A stretch of 64,000 nucleotides of DNA, taken from contig NZ_CP066129.1 of the NCBI RefSeq assembly GCF_019242955.1, positions 248,001 to 312,000 of the forward strand, read 5' to 3'. Made by a program: the position numbers and the translations under genes. The stretch is from Morganella morganii (GTDB taxonomy: Bacteria; Pseudomonadota; Gammaproteobacteria; Enterobacterales; Enterobacteriaceae). Below the pieces are notes generated by a model. It did no database searches. It worked only from the letters and a program-made list of their open reading frames with translations, and was not told where the DNA came from. Below, piece after piece: positions 38,036 to 48,010 of the stretch (position 1 is its first letter; each line of letters starts with the position of its first letter).

Positions 38036-38554
38036 TTACGCTTCGATTGGCGCACGCCAGTCGTCAGCACCGGAGGTGCCTGCGACGGTGTGTTCCCAGT
38101 CGATTTTGCGGTAAGAGAGTGACACTTCGATCAGTTGGGTGTAATCCGTTTTTTGCGGATCCTGGCAGTGCGGCATTTTGCAGTCGATGTTGACGATGGT
38201 CGCATCTTCCAGTGAGGTGGTGAAGAAATGCTCCTGCTTGCCTTCAACCGAGGTGCGGTACCATTTCAGCTGCACTTTCGGCAGCATTTCACCCGCGGCC
38301 AGGGCGTTGTACAGCAGCGGAACGGCCTTGTTCAGCGCGACGGTGAATTTAAACGGACGGTGCGCACGCTGGCCGGATGGCTGACCGGACTGCGGGTCGG
38401 TCGGAACGGTAACGACATGGTCAAACTGCTGTACCAGCATCTCATCTTCATGACCCTGTACGTAGATATTGCCGACGGATTCAGCGGTAAACGCACCGGC
38501 AGTGATATTGCCCTGGGTTTTGCCTTCGATAGAGATATAGCATGGGGTTGGCAT
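38036..38554 (-). CDS. hcp: T6SS tube protein Hcp
   Basis: This 172-residue Hcp builds the inner tube of the T6SS. The start MPTPCYISIEGKTQGNITAG and the core RAHRPFKFTVALNKAVPLLYNALAAGEMLPKV are typical of enterobacterial Hcp1. AAGGA precedes the start. It heads the hcp-vgrG-adaptor-effector-immunity-PAAR cluster and could also carry small cargo such as the Tse2-like protein at 18.7 kb. Confidence 0.93.
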   Translation of the reverse strand: MPTPCYISIEGKTQGNITAGAFTAESVGNIYVQGHEDEMLVQQFDHVVTVPTDPQSGQPSGQRAHRPFKFTVALNKAVPLLYNALAAGEMLPKVQLKWYRTSVEGKQEHFFTTSLEDATIVNIDCKMPHCQDPQKTDYTQLIEVSLSYRKIDWEHTVAGTSGADDWRAPIEA

Positions 38555-39362
38555 GATAAAATTCCTTATTTATTAACAGGTAACAAGTCGTTACCGGACG
38601 AGTGACTTCGTCATCAGCCAGTGCGCATGGTGATAATGCTTAAATCATAAGTTTCACTTACCGGTCTGTAAAGGCCGCAGGAGGAGCTGTATCTCACAGG
38701 ATCAGTCACTTAAGTTAAAATCGTTGCAAAAACAGGATATCTGACCCGCAGGGGCACGAATGGTCGGTTGATGCAGTGAAATATATCAGATCACAAAAAA
38801 CACAAATACTCATGTTTTTTAACATATAAACTCAACACAATGAAAATAAAAAAGAAAATTGGAATTTACCTTGTGATCACAAAAATAAATATGTAACAAA
38901 ATACAAATTCACTGCAACTCATTGAACAGAAATAATAAAAATCACAGTACTGACAAAAAAGAAAAGTCCGTTGTATTTTTGTTCTGAAAAATAAAGCATA
39001 GGCGTTAAAGTGAAATATTATGCTGATTTATTTGCAGTTTTTATAAATATAAAGATAACTATTTTATTTTAATATATTAAAACGTCAGCAATATCTGCTT
39101 CAGTTGATATCTGTGCACCGGGGTGAAGGTGTGCTGAGTTATTGCGGGGTTCCGTGGTCTGATGAAAGTGCTAATGCAGTGCCTGCCGGCAGCCACCGCG
39201 CAGAACATTAAGAAGATGACGCTGCCAGCACTTCTTTATCATTTTTTTATGGTGATATACGGGGTCATAGCAGGCTGGGATGTACCTGAAATCATCGTCG
39301 GGTGAAAATGACAAGTTACTGAAAAATATCGCGATCGTGACCTTCAGTCGCACATAAAAGAA
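38555..39362. other. AT-rich region upstream of hcp, no clear gene
   Basis: These roughly 800 bases contain no convincing gene. From about 38780 to 39110 the sequence is strongly AT-rich with A-tracts, as in H-NS-bound foreign DNA. Visible elements are GGTAAC/GTTACC (38579-38595) just before the hcp ribosome site and the 12-bp perfect palindrome TTGTGATCACAA (38871-38882). It must hold the hcp promoter, but I cannot fix it. Confidence 0.6.
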
Positions 39363-39419
39363 AACCCCGCGCAGAAAAGCGGGGTTAGTTAACGATCTGA
39401 GAGCGGCATCTGCCGCTCT
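39363..39419 (-). terminator. Two hairpins after yheS, the distal one a terminator
   Basis: AGAGCGGCA and TGCCGCTCT (39400-39419) form a tight 9-bp stem right after the yheS stop. Beyond it AACCCCGC and GCGGGGTT (39363-39386) form an 8-bp stem followed on the minus strand by TTCTTTTATG, which looks like the actual terminator. Confidence 0.8.
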
Positions 39420-39426
39420 TCATCAC

Positions 39427-41355
39427 TTACTGATTTTCAAACGCCTGTGTCATGGCTTCGAGGTTTTCCTGAATATCCATCCAGGCCATTTCCGCCTCTT
39501 CCAGTTCAGCTTTGAACTGCGCCTGTTCCTGAAGGCAGGTGTTCAGCTCGGCTTTGCGGGACTGATCATACAGGCCGCTGTCACCGAGTTTTTCCTCAAC
39601 TGCGGCAATGGCATCTGATAACCGGCTCATGGTTTTTTCCAGTTTTTCCGATTCTTTGCGCAGCGGCTGAGTCTGCTGGCGGAATTCCGCTTCACGGCGT
39701 TTCTGCTCTTTGCGATCCTGTGCGGTGACAGTATTTTTTTCTTCACCGTTTTCCGCTGCCGGTTCCGCACTCTGGCGCATCTGTTTCTGGCTGTCCGCCA
39801 GCCAGCGCTGATAGTCGTCCAGATCACCGTCAAACGGTTCTACCTGACCATCGTGTACCAGATACAGATCATCAGTGGTGGATCGCAGCAGGTGACGATC
39901 GTGGGAAACCACGACGATCGCGCCCTCAAATTCGATCAGTGCTTCAGTCAGTGCCTGACGCATATCGAGATCCAGGTGGTTGGTCGGTTCATCGAGCAGC
40001 AGAAGATTCGGACGCTGCCAGATAATCATTGCCAGCACCAGACGTGCTTTTTCTCCGCCGGAGAAACGGCCGGTGTTATCGGTCACCTGATCGCCTTTAA
40101 AACCATAACCGCCGAGATAATCGCGCAGCTGCTGTTCTGTCTGATCCGGCGCCAGACGCACCATATGCTGTAACGGGGATTCATCCGCCCGCAAAAATTC
40201 CAGCTGATGCTGGGCGAAATAACCCAGTTTAATGCCTTTGGCGAGACCAATTTTACCCTGCAACGGCTCCAGTTCACCGGCAAGCATTTTTATCAGGGTG
40301 GATTTACCCGCACCGTTACGTCCCAGCAGGCCGATACGTGAACCGGGCACCAGGTTCAGTTTGATATTGTCCAGCACCACTTTCTCTCCGTATCCGGCGC
40401 TGACTTTTTCCATTTTCAGCAGCGGGTTCGGCAGCACTTCAGGCGGGCGGAAGCTGAAACGGAACGGGTTATCCGCCAGGGCCGGGGCGATCAGTTCCAT
40501 GCGTTCCAGCATTTTCAGGCGGCTCTGTGCCTGTTTGGCTTTGGTGGCCTGGGCGCGGAAGCGATCCACATATTTTTGCAGATGTGCGCGGCGTAACTGC
40601 TGGCTTTCATACTGAGCCTGCTGCTGTGCCATTTTTTCGGCGCGCTGCACTTCAAAGGAGGAATAGTTGCCGGTGTATTCAAACAGGCCGTTCTGTTCAA
40701 TATGCAGCACTTTATCGATGATCGGATCGAGGAAATCGCGGTCATGGGAGATCAGGATCAGGGTGCCGGGATAGCTTTTCAGCCATTTTTCCAGCCAGAT
40801 CACGGCATCGAGATCCAGGTGGTTGGTCGGTTCATCGAGCAGCAGCAGATCTGAGCGGCAAATCAGTGCCTGTGCCAGGTTCAGACGCATCCGCCAGCCC
40901 CCGGAGAAAGCCCGCACCGGAGTTTCCAGCTGTTCCTGCGAGAATCCCAGCCCGTGCAGCAGTGTGGCGGCACGGGAACGGATGGTCCAGGCATCGAGGG
41001 TATCGAGCTGGCCGTGGATCACGGCAATCGCATGGCCGTCATTCTGTTCATTCGCCTGCTGTAATTTTGCCTCAAGCTCACGGAATTCACGGTCACCGTC
41101 AATGACATACTCAATCGCCGGTTCATCCAGTGCCGGTGTTTCCTGGTTGACCCAGGCCATGGACCAGTTTCCCGGAAACGTCACACTGCCTGCTTCGGCC
41201 TGTAATTCGCCTTTGAGCAGTGCCAGCAGAGTGGATTTACCACAGCCGTTTTTTCCCACCAGGCCGACTTTCTGGCCCGGATTGATGGTGGCCGTTGCGT
41301 TGTCGAGCAGAACACGGACGCCGCGGCGGACCTGAAGTGAAGAGAAAACAATCAT
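39427..41355 (-). CDS. yheS: ABC-F ribosome-associated ATPase YheS
   Basis: This 642-residue ABC-F protein has two ATP-binding domains and no membrane segment. Walker A motifs are GKNGCGKST (about residue 36) and GRNGAGKST; signatures are FSGGWRMRLNLA and FSGGEKARLVLA; each is followed by LLLLDEPTNHLDL. A charged coiled-coil tail ends the protein. Family members act on the ribosome during translation. It is divergent from kefG, as in E. coli. Confidence 0.94.
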   Translation of the reverse strand: MIVFSSLQVRRGVRVLLDNATATINPGQKVGLVGKNGCGKSTLLALLKGELQAEAGSVTFPGNWSMAWVNQETPALDEPAIEYVIDGDREFRELEAKLQQANEQNDGHAIAVIHGQLDTLDAWTIRSRAATLLHGLGFSQEQLETPVRAFSGGWRMRLNLAQALICRSDLLLLDEPTNHLDLDAVIWLEKWLKSYPGTLILISHDRDFLDPIIDKVLHIEQNGLFEYTGNYSSFEVQRAEKMAQQQAQYESQQLRRAHLQKYVDRFRAQATKAKQAQSRLKMLERMELIAPALADNPFRFSFRPPEVLPNPLLKMEKVSAGYGEKVVLDNIKLNLVPGSRIGLLGRNGAGKSTLIKMLAGELEPLQGKIGLAKGIKLGYFAQHQLEFLRADESPLQHMVRLAPDQTEQQLRDYLGGYGFKGDQVTDNTGRFSGGEKARLVLAMIIWQRPNLLLLDEPTNHLDLDMRQALTEALIEFEGAIVVVSHDRHLLRSTTDDLYLVHDGQVEPFDGDLDDYQRWLADSQKQMRQSAEPAAENGEEKNTVTAQDRKEQKRREAEFRQQTQPLRKESEKLEKTMSRLSDAIAAVEEKLGDSGLYDQSRKAELNTCLQEQAQFKAELEEAEMAWMDIQENLEAMTQAFENQ

Positions 41356-41503
41356 AAATATCGATAGGGTAAGTAATTGAGAGTAAAATTAATGTAATTC
41401 GTGCGTTGTCAGCAGCAAATCACCCGTCAGCAGGCGAGGAGTATCGTTGCAGCGGGCATAGTAGCGAAAATCACAAAGATTCTCACGTTTTTAAGAGGAA
41501 GTG

Positions 41504-42070
41504 ATGATAAATAATCCGACCATATTACTGATTTACGCGCATCCGGAACCGCATCACTCCATCGCCAACAAGGCGCTTATCTCTGCGGCGTCGGAACTCG
41601 GGCATGTCACGGTGCACGACCTGTACGGCACTTATCCGGACTTTTTTATCGATATCCGGCATGAGCAGGAACTGCTGCGGCAGCATGACATCATTGTGTT
41701 TCAGCACCCGCTGTATACCTACAGCTGTCCTGCACTGCTGAAAGAGTGGTTTGACCGCGTGCTGACCCGTGATTTCTCCGGTGAGCAGGGCGGCAGACAG
41801 CTGTCGGGCAAATACTGGCGGCAGGTGATCACCACCGGAGAACCTGCCGAAGCGTACCGTCACGGCGGTTATAATCGCTTTCCGCTCAGTGAATTACTGC
41901 GTCCCTTTGAACTGACCGCGGCACTGTGTGAAATGCACTGGCTGGCGCCGGTGATCCTGTATGCCGCGCGCCGTCAGGGGAAAGCGATGCTGCATGAACA
42001 GGCGCAGGCTTATTGTGACTGGCTGCGGGAACCACAACTGACCGGAGGACGTAATTATGGAGCCAGCTGA
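41504..42070 (+). CDS. kefG: KefB ancillary NADPH oxidoreductase KefG
   Basis: This 188-residue flavodoxin-like quinone-reductase-type protein is needed for full KefB activity. [18 protein letters not shown] and [20 protein letters not shown] are typical of the KefF/KefG group. The ATG at 41504 follows AGAGGA; a GTG lies one codon earlier. Its end overlaps kefB by 14 bases. Confidence 0.93.
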   Translation: MINNPTILLIYAHPEPHHSIANKALISAASELGHVTVHDLYGTYPDFFIDIRHEQELLRQHDIIVFQHPLYTYSCPALLKEWFDRVLTRDFSGEQGGRQLSGKYWRQVITTGEPAEAYRHGGYNRFPLSELLRPFELTAALCEMHWLAPVILYAARRQGKAMLHEQAQAYCDWLREPQLTGGRNYGAS

Positions 42071-43904
42071 CGGCAACCTGCTGCATGCAGGTATTGTTTT
42101 TCTTGCGGCGGCCGTGGTGATGGTGCCGGTGGCGCAGCGGTTGCGCATCGGTGCGGTACTGGGGTATCTGCTGGCGGGGATTGCTATCGGCCCGTGGGGG
42201 CTGGGATTTATCAAAAACGTCAATGAATTGCTGCACTTCTCCGAACTGGGGGTGGTGTTCCTGATGTTTCTGATCGGGCTGGAACTGAATCCGCGTGAGT
42301 TATGGAAACTGCGGCGATCTATTTTCGGTACCGGAACCGCCCAGGTGGTGTTTTCCGCACTGATCCTCGGGATACTGCTCTGGCTGACTGATTTTTCCTG
42401 GCAGGCGGCCGTTGTCGGCGGGCTGGGACTGGCGATGTCCTCCACCGCGATGGCATTACAGCTGATGGATGAAAAGGGCATGACCAACAACGACAGCGGC
42501 CAGATGGGATTTTCTGTGCTGCTGTTCCAGGATATGGCGGTGATCCCGATTCTCGCGGTGATCCCGCTGCTGGGCGGGGAAACTGCGGGCAGCGACTGGT
42601 ATCGTATCGGTATCAAAATTCTGGCTTTCGCCGGACTGCTGATTGGCGGGCGCTACCTGCTGCGGCCGCTGTTCCGGCTGGTGGTGAAATCCGGGGTCAG
42701 TGAAGTCTTTACCGCTGCCTCGCTGCTGGTGGTGATCGGCTCCGCGGTGTTTATGGAGCAGCTCGGGTTCTCCATGGCGCTCGGGACGTTTATTGCGGGT
42801 GTCATGCTGGCGGATACGGAATACCGCCATGAGCTGGAGATCACCATCGAGCCGTTCAAAGGGCTGCTGCTGGGGATGTTCTTCATTTCTGTCGGTATGT
42901 CGCTGAATATCGGCGTGCTGTGGCAGTATCTGCCGCAAATCCTGCTGGGTGTGATTGTGCTGGTGAGTGTCAAAATGATGGTGCTGTATCTGCTGGCACA
43001 TCTTACCTGCCGTCGCAGCGGGCGCTTACAGTTTGCCGGAGTGCTCAGTCAGGGCGGTGAATTTGCTTTCGTCCTGTTCTCGGCGGCGCTGGCCAGCCGT
43101 GTTATCACGGATCACCAGATGGCACTGCTGCTGGTGGTGGTTACTCTTTCCATGATGACCACGCCGCTGCTGATGCAGGGTATCGATATGATTCTGGCGC
43201 GCCGTTACAATAATGCTGAACCGGGAACGGGTGAAACGCCGTTTGTGGAAGATAATCACCCGCATGTGATTCTGGTCGGTTTCGGACGGATGGGACAGGT
43301 CATCGGCCGCCTTCTGATGGCCAACAAAATCCATCCGACGGTGCTGGAAAAAGATGTCAGTGCGGTCAGCGCCATGCGGCGTTACGGTTATAAAGTGTAT
43401 TACGGGGATGCGACCGGACTCGCATTGTTGCGTTCTGCCGGGGCAGAGACAGCAAAGGTGATTGTCATTACCTGTGATAAGCCGGAAGATACCATGACGA
43501 TTGTGCAGTTGTGTCAGGAGCACTTTCCGCACCTGCAAATCATTGCCCGCGCACGGGGCAGGGTGGAAGCGCATGAGCTGCTCACGCACGGCGTGACGCA
43601 GTTCAGCCGTGAAACGTTCTCGTCGGCACTGGAACTGGCACGAAAAACCCTGATCGGGCTGGGAACACACCCGGCAGAGGCTCACCGGGCACAACAGTTA
43701 TTCCGCAGGCTGGATATGCAGCTGCTGCGTGAGCTGATTCCGCAGGCGGAAGAGGAAATCTCGCATATCTCCCGCGTCAAAGAAGCGCGGCGTGAGCTGG
43801 AAAATCTGTTTGATAATGAAATGAAACGGGAAAAACATCTGCCGGACAGCTGGAACCTGACGGAAGACTCTCCGGGCAGCGGACGGACGGATGACAGGAG
43901 CTGA
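42057..43904 (+). CDS. kefB: Glutathione-gated potassium efflux antiporter KefB
   Basis: This 615-residue membrane protein exports K+ in exchange for protons when glutathione adducts form, acidifying the cell to resist electrophiles. The N-terminal two thirds are a CPA2 transporter with about a dozen hydrophobic segments ([23 protein letters not shown]). The C-terminal RCK/TrkA-N domain has [17 protein letters not shown] as nucleotide-binding loop. GGAGG lies eight bases before the start. yheV follows after three bases. Confidence 0.94.
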   Translation: MEPADGNLLHAGIVFLAAAVVMVPVAQRLRIGAVLGYLLAGIAIGPWGLGFIKNVNELLHFSELGVVFLMFLIGLELNPRELWKLRRSIFGTGTAQVVFSALILGILLWLTDFSWQAAVVGGLGLAMSSTAMALQLMDEKGMTNNDSGQMGFSVLLFQDMAVIPILAVIPLLGGETAGSDWYRIGIKILAFAGLLIGGRYLLRPLFRLVVKSGVSEVFTAASLLVVIGSAVFMEQLGFSMALGTFIAGVMLADTEYRHELEITIEPFKGLLLGMFFISVGMSLNIGVLWQYLPQILLGVIVLVSVKMMVLYLLAHLTCRRSGRLQFAGVLSQGGEFAFVLFSAALASRVITDHQMALLLVVVTLSMMTTPLLMQGIDMILARRYNNAEPGTGETPFVEDNHPHVILVGFGRMGQVIGRLLMANKIHPTVLEKDVSAVSAMRRYGYKVYYGDATGLALLRSAGAETAKVIVITCDKPEDTMTIVQLCQEHFPHLQIIARARGRVEAHELLTHGVTQFSRETFSSALELARKTLIGLGTHPAEAHRAQQLFRRLDMQLLRELIPQAEEEISHISRVKEARRELENLFDNEMKREKHLPDSWNLTEDSPGSGRTDDRS

Positions 43905-43907
43905 AAA

Positions 43908-44111
43908 ATGAGTAACCGGAAACGGTTTATTGCGGGTGCGGTATGCCCTGAGTGTCAGACGCAGGACACACTCGCAATGTGGCGTGAAGATAATGTGGAT
44001 GTGGTTCAGTGCGTGCAGTGCGGCCATCTTGAGCGCCGGGCGGATGCACCCGCGGAGCAGCATATACGTAAAGATGAACAGGTAATTGGTATCTTTACAC
44101 CGGGGGAATAA
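43908..44111 (+). CDS. yheV: Zinc-ribbon protein YheV
   Basis: This 67-residue protein has two CxxC pairs (CPEC, CVQC) that should bind one zinc ion, as in E. coli YheV, whose function is unknown. It starts three bases after kefB behind AGGAG, so it is part of kefG-kefB-yheV. Confidence 0.9.
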   Translation: MSNRKRFIAGAVCPECQTQDTLAMWREDNVDVVQCVQCGHLERRADAPAEQHIRKDEQVIGIFTPGE

Positions 44112-44237
44112 CAGGCAACGGTTTTTCACAGAGAATTTGGGGGAATTTGTCCCAAAACAGATACAGTGGCTGTAAATTCCGTTACAATCGGCGCGTTAAT
44201 TAAAATCTTATCCCCCGCGGATGTGTAGGAGATACCA

Positions 44238-44873
44238 ATGAAAGTAGCAAAAGACCTGGTAGTGAGCCTGGCTTATCAGGTAAGAACAGAAGACGGTGTA
44301 TTAGTTGATGAGTCTCCGGCAAGTGCTCCGTTAGACTATCTGCACGGTCGCGGTGCGCTGATCAGCGGGCTGGAAAGTGCACTGGACGGCCGCGTTGCCG
44401 GTGATGTGTTCGACGTTGATGTCGGCGCAAATGATGCATACGGTCAGTATGACGAAAACCTGGTTCAGCGCGTACCGAAAGACGTTTTCGTCGGTGTTGA
44501 CGAGCTGGAAGTCGGCATGCGTTTCCTGGCAGACACCGATATGGGTCCTGTACCGGTTGAAATCACCGGTATCGAAGGTGACGAAGTGATTGTTGACGGT
44601 AACCATATGCTGGCCGGTCAGAACCTGAAATTCCACGTCGAAGTTATCGGTGTGCGTGAAGCAACAGCAGAAGAGCTGGAGCATGGTCACGTTCACGGTG
44701 AAGAAGGCGGCTGCTGCGGTGGTCACGACCACGGCGAAGAGGGCGGTTGCTGCGGCGGCGGTCATGGTCACGATCACGACCATGGTCACGAACACGGTGA
44801 AGGCGGCTGCTGTGGCGGCGGTGGTCACGGTAAAGGTCACGGCCACGGTAACGGCGGCTGCGGTTGTCACTGA
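44238..44873 (+). CDS. slyD: FKBP-type isomerase and nickel metallochaperone SlyD
   Basis: This 211-residue protein has an FKBP prolyl-isomerase domain with an inserted flap (residues 1-150) and a His/Cys/Gly-rich tail with repeated GGCCGGHDHG-like units that binds nickel. SlyD helps deliver nickel to hydrogenase and is the host factor for phiX174 lysis. The tail contains several CCGG units, consistent with in-frame expansion of a simple repeat. It ends before a bidirectional terminator shared with slyX. Confidence 0.95.
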   Translation: MKVAKDLVVSLAYQVRTEDGVLVDESPASAPLDYLHGRGALISGLESALDGRVAGDVFDVDVGANDAYGQYDENLVQRVPKDVFVGVDELEVGMRFLADTDMGPVPVEITGIEGDEVIVDGNHMLAGQNLKFHVEVIGVREATAEELEHGHVHGEEGGCCGGHDHGEEGGCCGGGHGHDHDHGHEHGEGGCCGGGGHGKGHGHGNGGCGCH

Positions 44874-44894
44874 TAATCCGCGTCTGAACCGGAC

Positions 44895-44929
44895 AAAAAA
44901 AGCGCATCCGTCAGGAATGCGCTTTTTTT
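44895..44929. terminator. Bidirectional terminator between slyD and slyX
   Basis: An A-run and AGCGCAT pair with ATGCGCT and a T-run around a ten-base loop, so the structure can end both convergent transcripts. Confidence 0.9.
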
Positions 44930-44951
44930 ATATCCGCTGTTTATCAGTTTA

Positions 44952-45170
44952 TCAGTAGTGCGGCGGCGGCACTTCTTCTGACAGCGGTGCCACATTTGAG
45001 CCCGGGGTGGCTTTCAGGCGTTCGGTCAGCAGGCGGAGCCTTTCATTCAGCCGGGTGATATCCATCTGCTGCTGTGTGACCACCTGATTGAGTTCCTCAA
45101 TAGTCATATCCTGAAAGGCAGTTTTGCTCTCCAGTTGTTCGAGGCGTTGTTCCAGTTCAAAAAGGTCCAT
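44952..45170 (-). CDS. slyX: SlyX family protein
   Basis: This 72-residue protein is an all-helical coiled coil ([34 protein letters not shown]) ending in PPPHY, the SlyX hallmark. Function unknown. Its place opposite slyD is conserved. The ATG follows AGGAGAAAACG. Confidence 0.92.
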   Translation of the reverse strand: MDLFELEQRLEQLESKTAFQDMTIEELNQVVTQQQMDITRLNERLRLLTERLKATPGSNVAPLSEEVPPPHY

Positions 45171-45271
45171 CGTTTTCTCCTGTCTGAGACGGGGATTACT
45201 GTGTAAAAGTATGTAATATTCCTGTGAAATACACTTAGTGTGAGAGGATATATTTTATTGGGGGGTTACTA

Positions 45272-45300
45272 TGAAACCTCTTTTTGCTAAGGTTGTCTCA
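45272..45300 (+). promoter_or_regulatory. Possible sigma-E type promoter for fkpA
   Basis: TGAAACC (45272-45278) and TCTCA (45296-45300) are 17 bases apart, loosely resembling the sigma-E boxes GGAACTT and TCTGA. fkpA is a known sigma-E gene in E. coli. The -35 match is imperfect, so this is tentative. Confidence 0.35.
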
Positions 45301-45413
45301 GCATCACAAAACCGTGACATTATGATGTCGCCCGGTGACGGCTGCAAGGACTCTCTGGCGTGATCTGCTGTGCGGTATGTCCTGTAACTGTTGCAAAACT
45401 TATGGAGAAAAGG

Positions 45414-46172
45414 ATGAAATCACTGTTTAAAGCGACTGTTGTCGCAACCTCGCTGGCAATGACATTAGGTATGTCACAGGCTTATGCGGATACCGCGCCG
45501 AAAAAAGAAGAAGTAAAACTGAACAGCGCATTTAAAACCGCAAGTCAGCAGAATGCTTATGCGCTGGGGGCGTCACTGGGTCGTTATATGGAAAATGCCC
45601 TGAATGAGCAGAAATCCATTGGTCTGGATCTGGATCGTGACCAGATGATGGCGGGTGTTCAGGATGCATTCAGCAACAAAAGTAAGCTGAGTGATGAAGA
45701 GATCAACCAGACTCTGCGCGGTTTTGAAGAGCAGGTGAAAGGTGCCGCCCAGGAAAAAATGGCACGTGAGGCCACTGAGAACAAAGCAGCCGGTGATAAA
45801 TACCGTGCGACATTCGCCAAAGAAAAAGGCGTGGAAAAAACCAAAAGCGGTGTGCTTTACAAATCTGAGAAAAACGGTAACGGTGCATCTCCGAAAGAAA
45901 CTGACAGCGTTGTCGTTCACTATAAAGGCGCATTAATCGACGGCACTCAGTTTGACAGCTCTTACGATCGTAACGAGCCGCTGACTATCCGTCTGGACAG
46001 CGTGATTAAAGGCTGGGCCGAAGGTCTGAAGCAGATGAAAAAAGGCGGTAAAGCCAAACTGGTTATCCCGCCGGAAGCCGCTTACGGCACCGATGGTGTT
46101 CCGGGTATCCCTGCAAACTCAACCCTGGTCTTTGACGTTGAGTTACTGGATATCAAACCAGCAGCCAAATAA
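45414..46172 (+). CDS. fkpA: Periplasmic FKBP-type isomerase and chaperone FkpA
   Basis: This 252-residue protein has a signal peptide ending AYA, an N-terminal helical dimerisation domain and a C-terminal FKBP domain (VVVHYKGALIDGTQFDSSYD, VIPPEAAYG, LVFDVELLDI). It folds outer-membrane and periplasmic proteins under envelope stress. E. coli FkpA is 270 residues. The ATG at 45414 is chosen because it gives a good signal peptide behind GGAGAAAAGG; the frame is open further up. Confidence 0.94.
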   Translation: MKSLFKATVVATSLAMTLGMSQAYADTAPKKEEVKLNSAFKTASQQNAYALGASLGRYMENALNEQKSIGLDLDRDQMMAGVQDAFSNKSKLSDEEINQTLRGFEEQVKGAAQEKMAREATENKAAGDKYRATFAKEKGVEKTKSGVLYKSEKNGNGASPKETDSVVVHYKGALIDGTQFDSSYDRNEPLTIRLDSVIKGWAEGLKQMKKGGKAKLVIPPEAAYGTDGVPGIPANSTLVFDVELLDIKPAAK

Positions 46173-46197
46173 GCCCTGCTGATACCGGAAACTGACA

Positions 46198-46225
46198 AAA
46201 CCCGCACTTTTCTGTGCGGGTTTTT
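46198..46225 (+). terminator. Terminator after fkpA
   Basis: AACCCGCAC and GTGCGGGTT form a 9-bp stem with a short T/C loop, followed by a T-run. Confidence 0.92.
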
Positions 46226-46509
46226 GTTTCCGCGGCGATCAGGATTATGAAAAATTTGCAAAACATCCGTGTTTTTTTGTATTTTTTACCAGAATTTGAT
46301 CACCTCAGGCGCAAAACGGCCTGTTTTTCGCTATAACTTAACCTGCGGGTATCTGCACAGAACCGGAAGCCCGTCATTTGCAGCTTTCCTGCACCCGGTA
46401 AATACGGGTATATAATTGATACATGATGACAGGGTAATCCTCCTGCAGTGAAAGATTACAGATGAGTAAAACCAACGACGTTCACACGTTACAAAGAGTG
46501 GTGTATTAA

Positions 46510-47211
46510 ATGTCTAACCCAGTATTATTTAATGACAATGATTCAGATTACATCGTAAATCATCCGTTTACTGAAACGGATTATGAAATTCTGAAATCCT
46601 ATGAGGCGGCCGTTGATGGTCTGGCGCTGCTCATCGGTGAGCACTGTGAAATCGTTCTCCACTCACTGGAAGACCTGAAGCGCTCAGCGGTGAAGATCGC
46701 AAACGGTCACCATACCGGCCGTAAAGTCGGTTCCCCGATCACAGACCTGGCGCTGCGTATGCTGCACGACATTACTGATGAAGACTGCAGCACGTCGAAA
46801 GCCTATTTTACCCGGGCGAAAACCGGGGCACTGATGAAATCGCTGACTATTGCTATCCGCAATAAGTCACGCCGTATCATCGGGTTATTGTGTATCAACA
46901 TGAACTTGGATGTGCCTTTTTCTCAGGTCGTTCAGACCTTCATCCCGAAAGAACTGGCAGAAGAAACGTCCAATGTAAACTTCGCCTCTTCCGTTGAAGA
47001 CCTGGTGGCACAGACGCTGGAACAGACAATCGAAGAAGTGAATGCCGACCGCAATGTGGCAAACAACGCGAAGAACAAACAAGTGGTGCTGAACCTGTAC
47101 GAGAAAGGGATATTTGATATCAAAGATGCCATCAACCTTGTTGCTGTGCGTCTGAATATCTCCAAACACACGGTTTATCTCTACATCCGCCAGTTTAAAA
47201 ACGGCGAGTAA
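46510..47211 (+). CDS. yheO: YheO-type helix-turn-helix regulator
   Basis: This 233-residue protein has an N-terminal YheO PAS-like domain ([21 protein letters not shown]) and a C-terminal HTH ([28 protein letters not shown]). It heads the yheO-tusDCB cluster as in E. coli; targets are unknown. A TATAAT box at 46411, preceded by TG-like sequence, may be its promoter. Confidence 0.9.
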   Translation: MSNPVLFNDNDSDYIVNHPFTETDYEILKSYEAAVDGLALLIGEHCEIVLHSLEDLKRSAVKIANGHHTGRKVGSPITDLALRMLHDITDEDCSTSKAYFTRAKTGALMKSLTIAIRNKSRRIIGLLCINMNLDVPFSQVVQTFIPKELAEETSNVNFASSVEDLVAQTLEQTIEEVNADRNVANNAKNKQVVLNLYEKGIFDIKDAINLVAVRLNISKHTVYLYIRQFKNGE

Positions 47212-47225
47212 GGCAGCACGGAGCA

Positions 47226-47622
47226 ATGACACCGTTATCTTACTGCCTGCTGGTTACCGGCCCTGCCTACGGCACACAGCGTGCCGGCAGCGCGTTGTTG
47301 TTTGCCCGGCATGTGATTGCGGCCGGACACCGGATTCAGTGTGTGTTTTTTTTACCGTGAAGGGGTCAGCAACGCTAATGTGCTGACATCACCGGCCGGG
47401 GACGAAACCGATATGGTGCGTCAGTGGCAGCAGCTTGCCCGTGACAACGATATTCAGCTTGCGGTTTGTGTGGCGGCGGCACTGCGCCGTGGTGTCACTG
47501 ATGCTGCTCAGGCGGCATCGCTGCAACTGGCTGCGGCTAATCTGGCGGACGGGTTCGCCCTCAGCGGTCTGGGCACGCTGGCGGAAGCCATGGTGACCTG
47601 TGACCGTGTTATCCAGTTTTAG
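47226..47622 (+). pseudogene. tusD: Sulfur relay protein TusD, broken at a T8 run
   Basis: From the ATG at 47226 the protein reads like TusD ([20 protein letters not shown]) up to CVFF, then meets a stop because the run at 47346-47353 has eight T residues. With seven the frame continues [20 protein letters not shown] to VIQF at 47622, giving a normal TusD of about 131 residues. The rest has its active Cys ([11 protein letters not shown]). TusBCD passes sulfur to TusE for tRNA 2-thiouridine. tusC and tusB are intact, so a base-calling error or expressed slippage is more likely than true loss. Confidence 0.85.
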
Positions 47623-47631
47623 GGAGATCCG

Positions 47632-47991
47632 GTGAAACGTATTGCCTTTGTTTTCAGAAGTGCGCCTCACGGCAGCAGCGGTGGCCGGGAAGGGCTGGAT
47701 GCGCTGCTGGCAACCAGTAATTATACGGAAGGGGTCGCGGCCTTTTTTGTGTCGGACGGGGTGTTACAGTTATTACCGGAACAAACACCGGCAAATATTC
47801 TCGCCCGTGATTATATTTCCACCTTCAAAGTCCTGCCGCTTTACGATATTGAAGAGTGCTACTGCTGCACAGAAGATATGGCCGCACGGGGATTGTCCCC
47901 GGAGACACCGTATATTCTGCCGGTGACCTGTCTGAGTGCGGCGGAACTGGCGCGGAAACTGGCGGCATTTGACGCTGTGGTGTCATTTTGA
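47632..47991 (+). CDS. tusC: Sulfur relay protein TusC
   Basis: This 119-residue member of the TusBCD complex matches E. coli TusC in length and sequence ([26 protein letters not shown]). It begins with GTG after GGGAGAT, nine bases beyond tusD. TusBCD receives sulfur from TusA and hands it to TusE/MnmA for wobble-uridine thiolation. Confidence 0.94.
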   Translation: MKRIAFVFRSAPHGSSGGREGLDALLATSNYTEGVAAFFVSDGVLQLLPEQTPANILARDYISTFKVLPLYDIEECYCCTEDMAARGLSPETPYILPVTCLSAAELARKLAAFDAVVSF

Positions 47992-48010
47992 TCTACATAC
48001 GGTGAGCAAG

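Noticed and set aside
39171-39353. 60-codon minus-strand open frame between hcp and yheS
   Set aside because: No ribosome site, no recognisable features and low-complexity flanks; likely chance.
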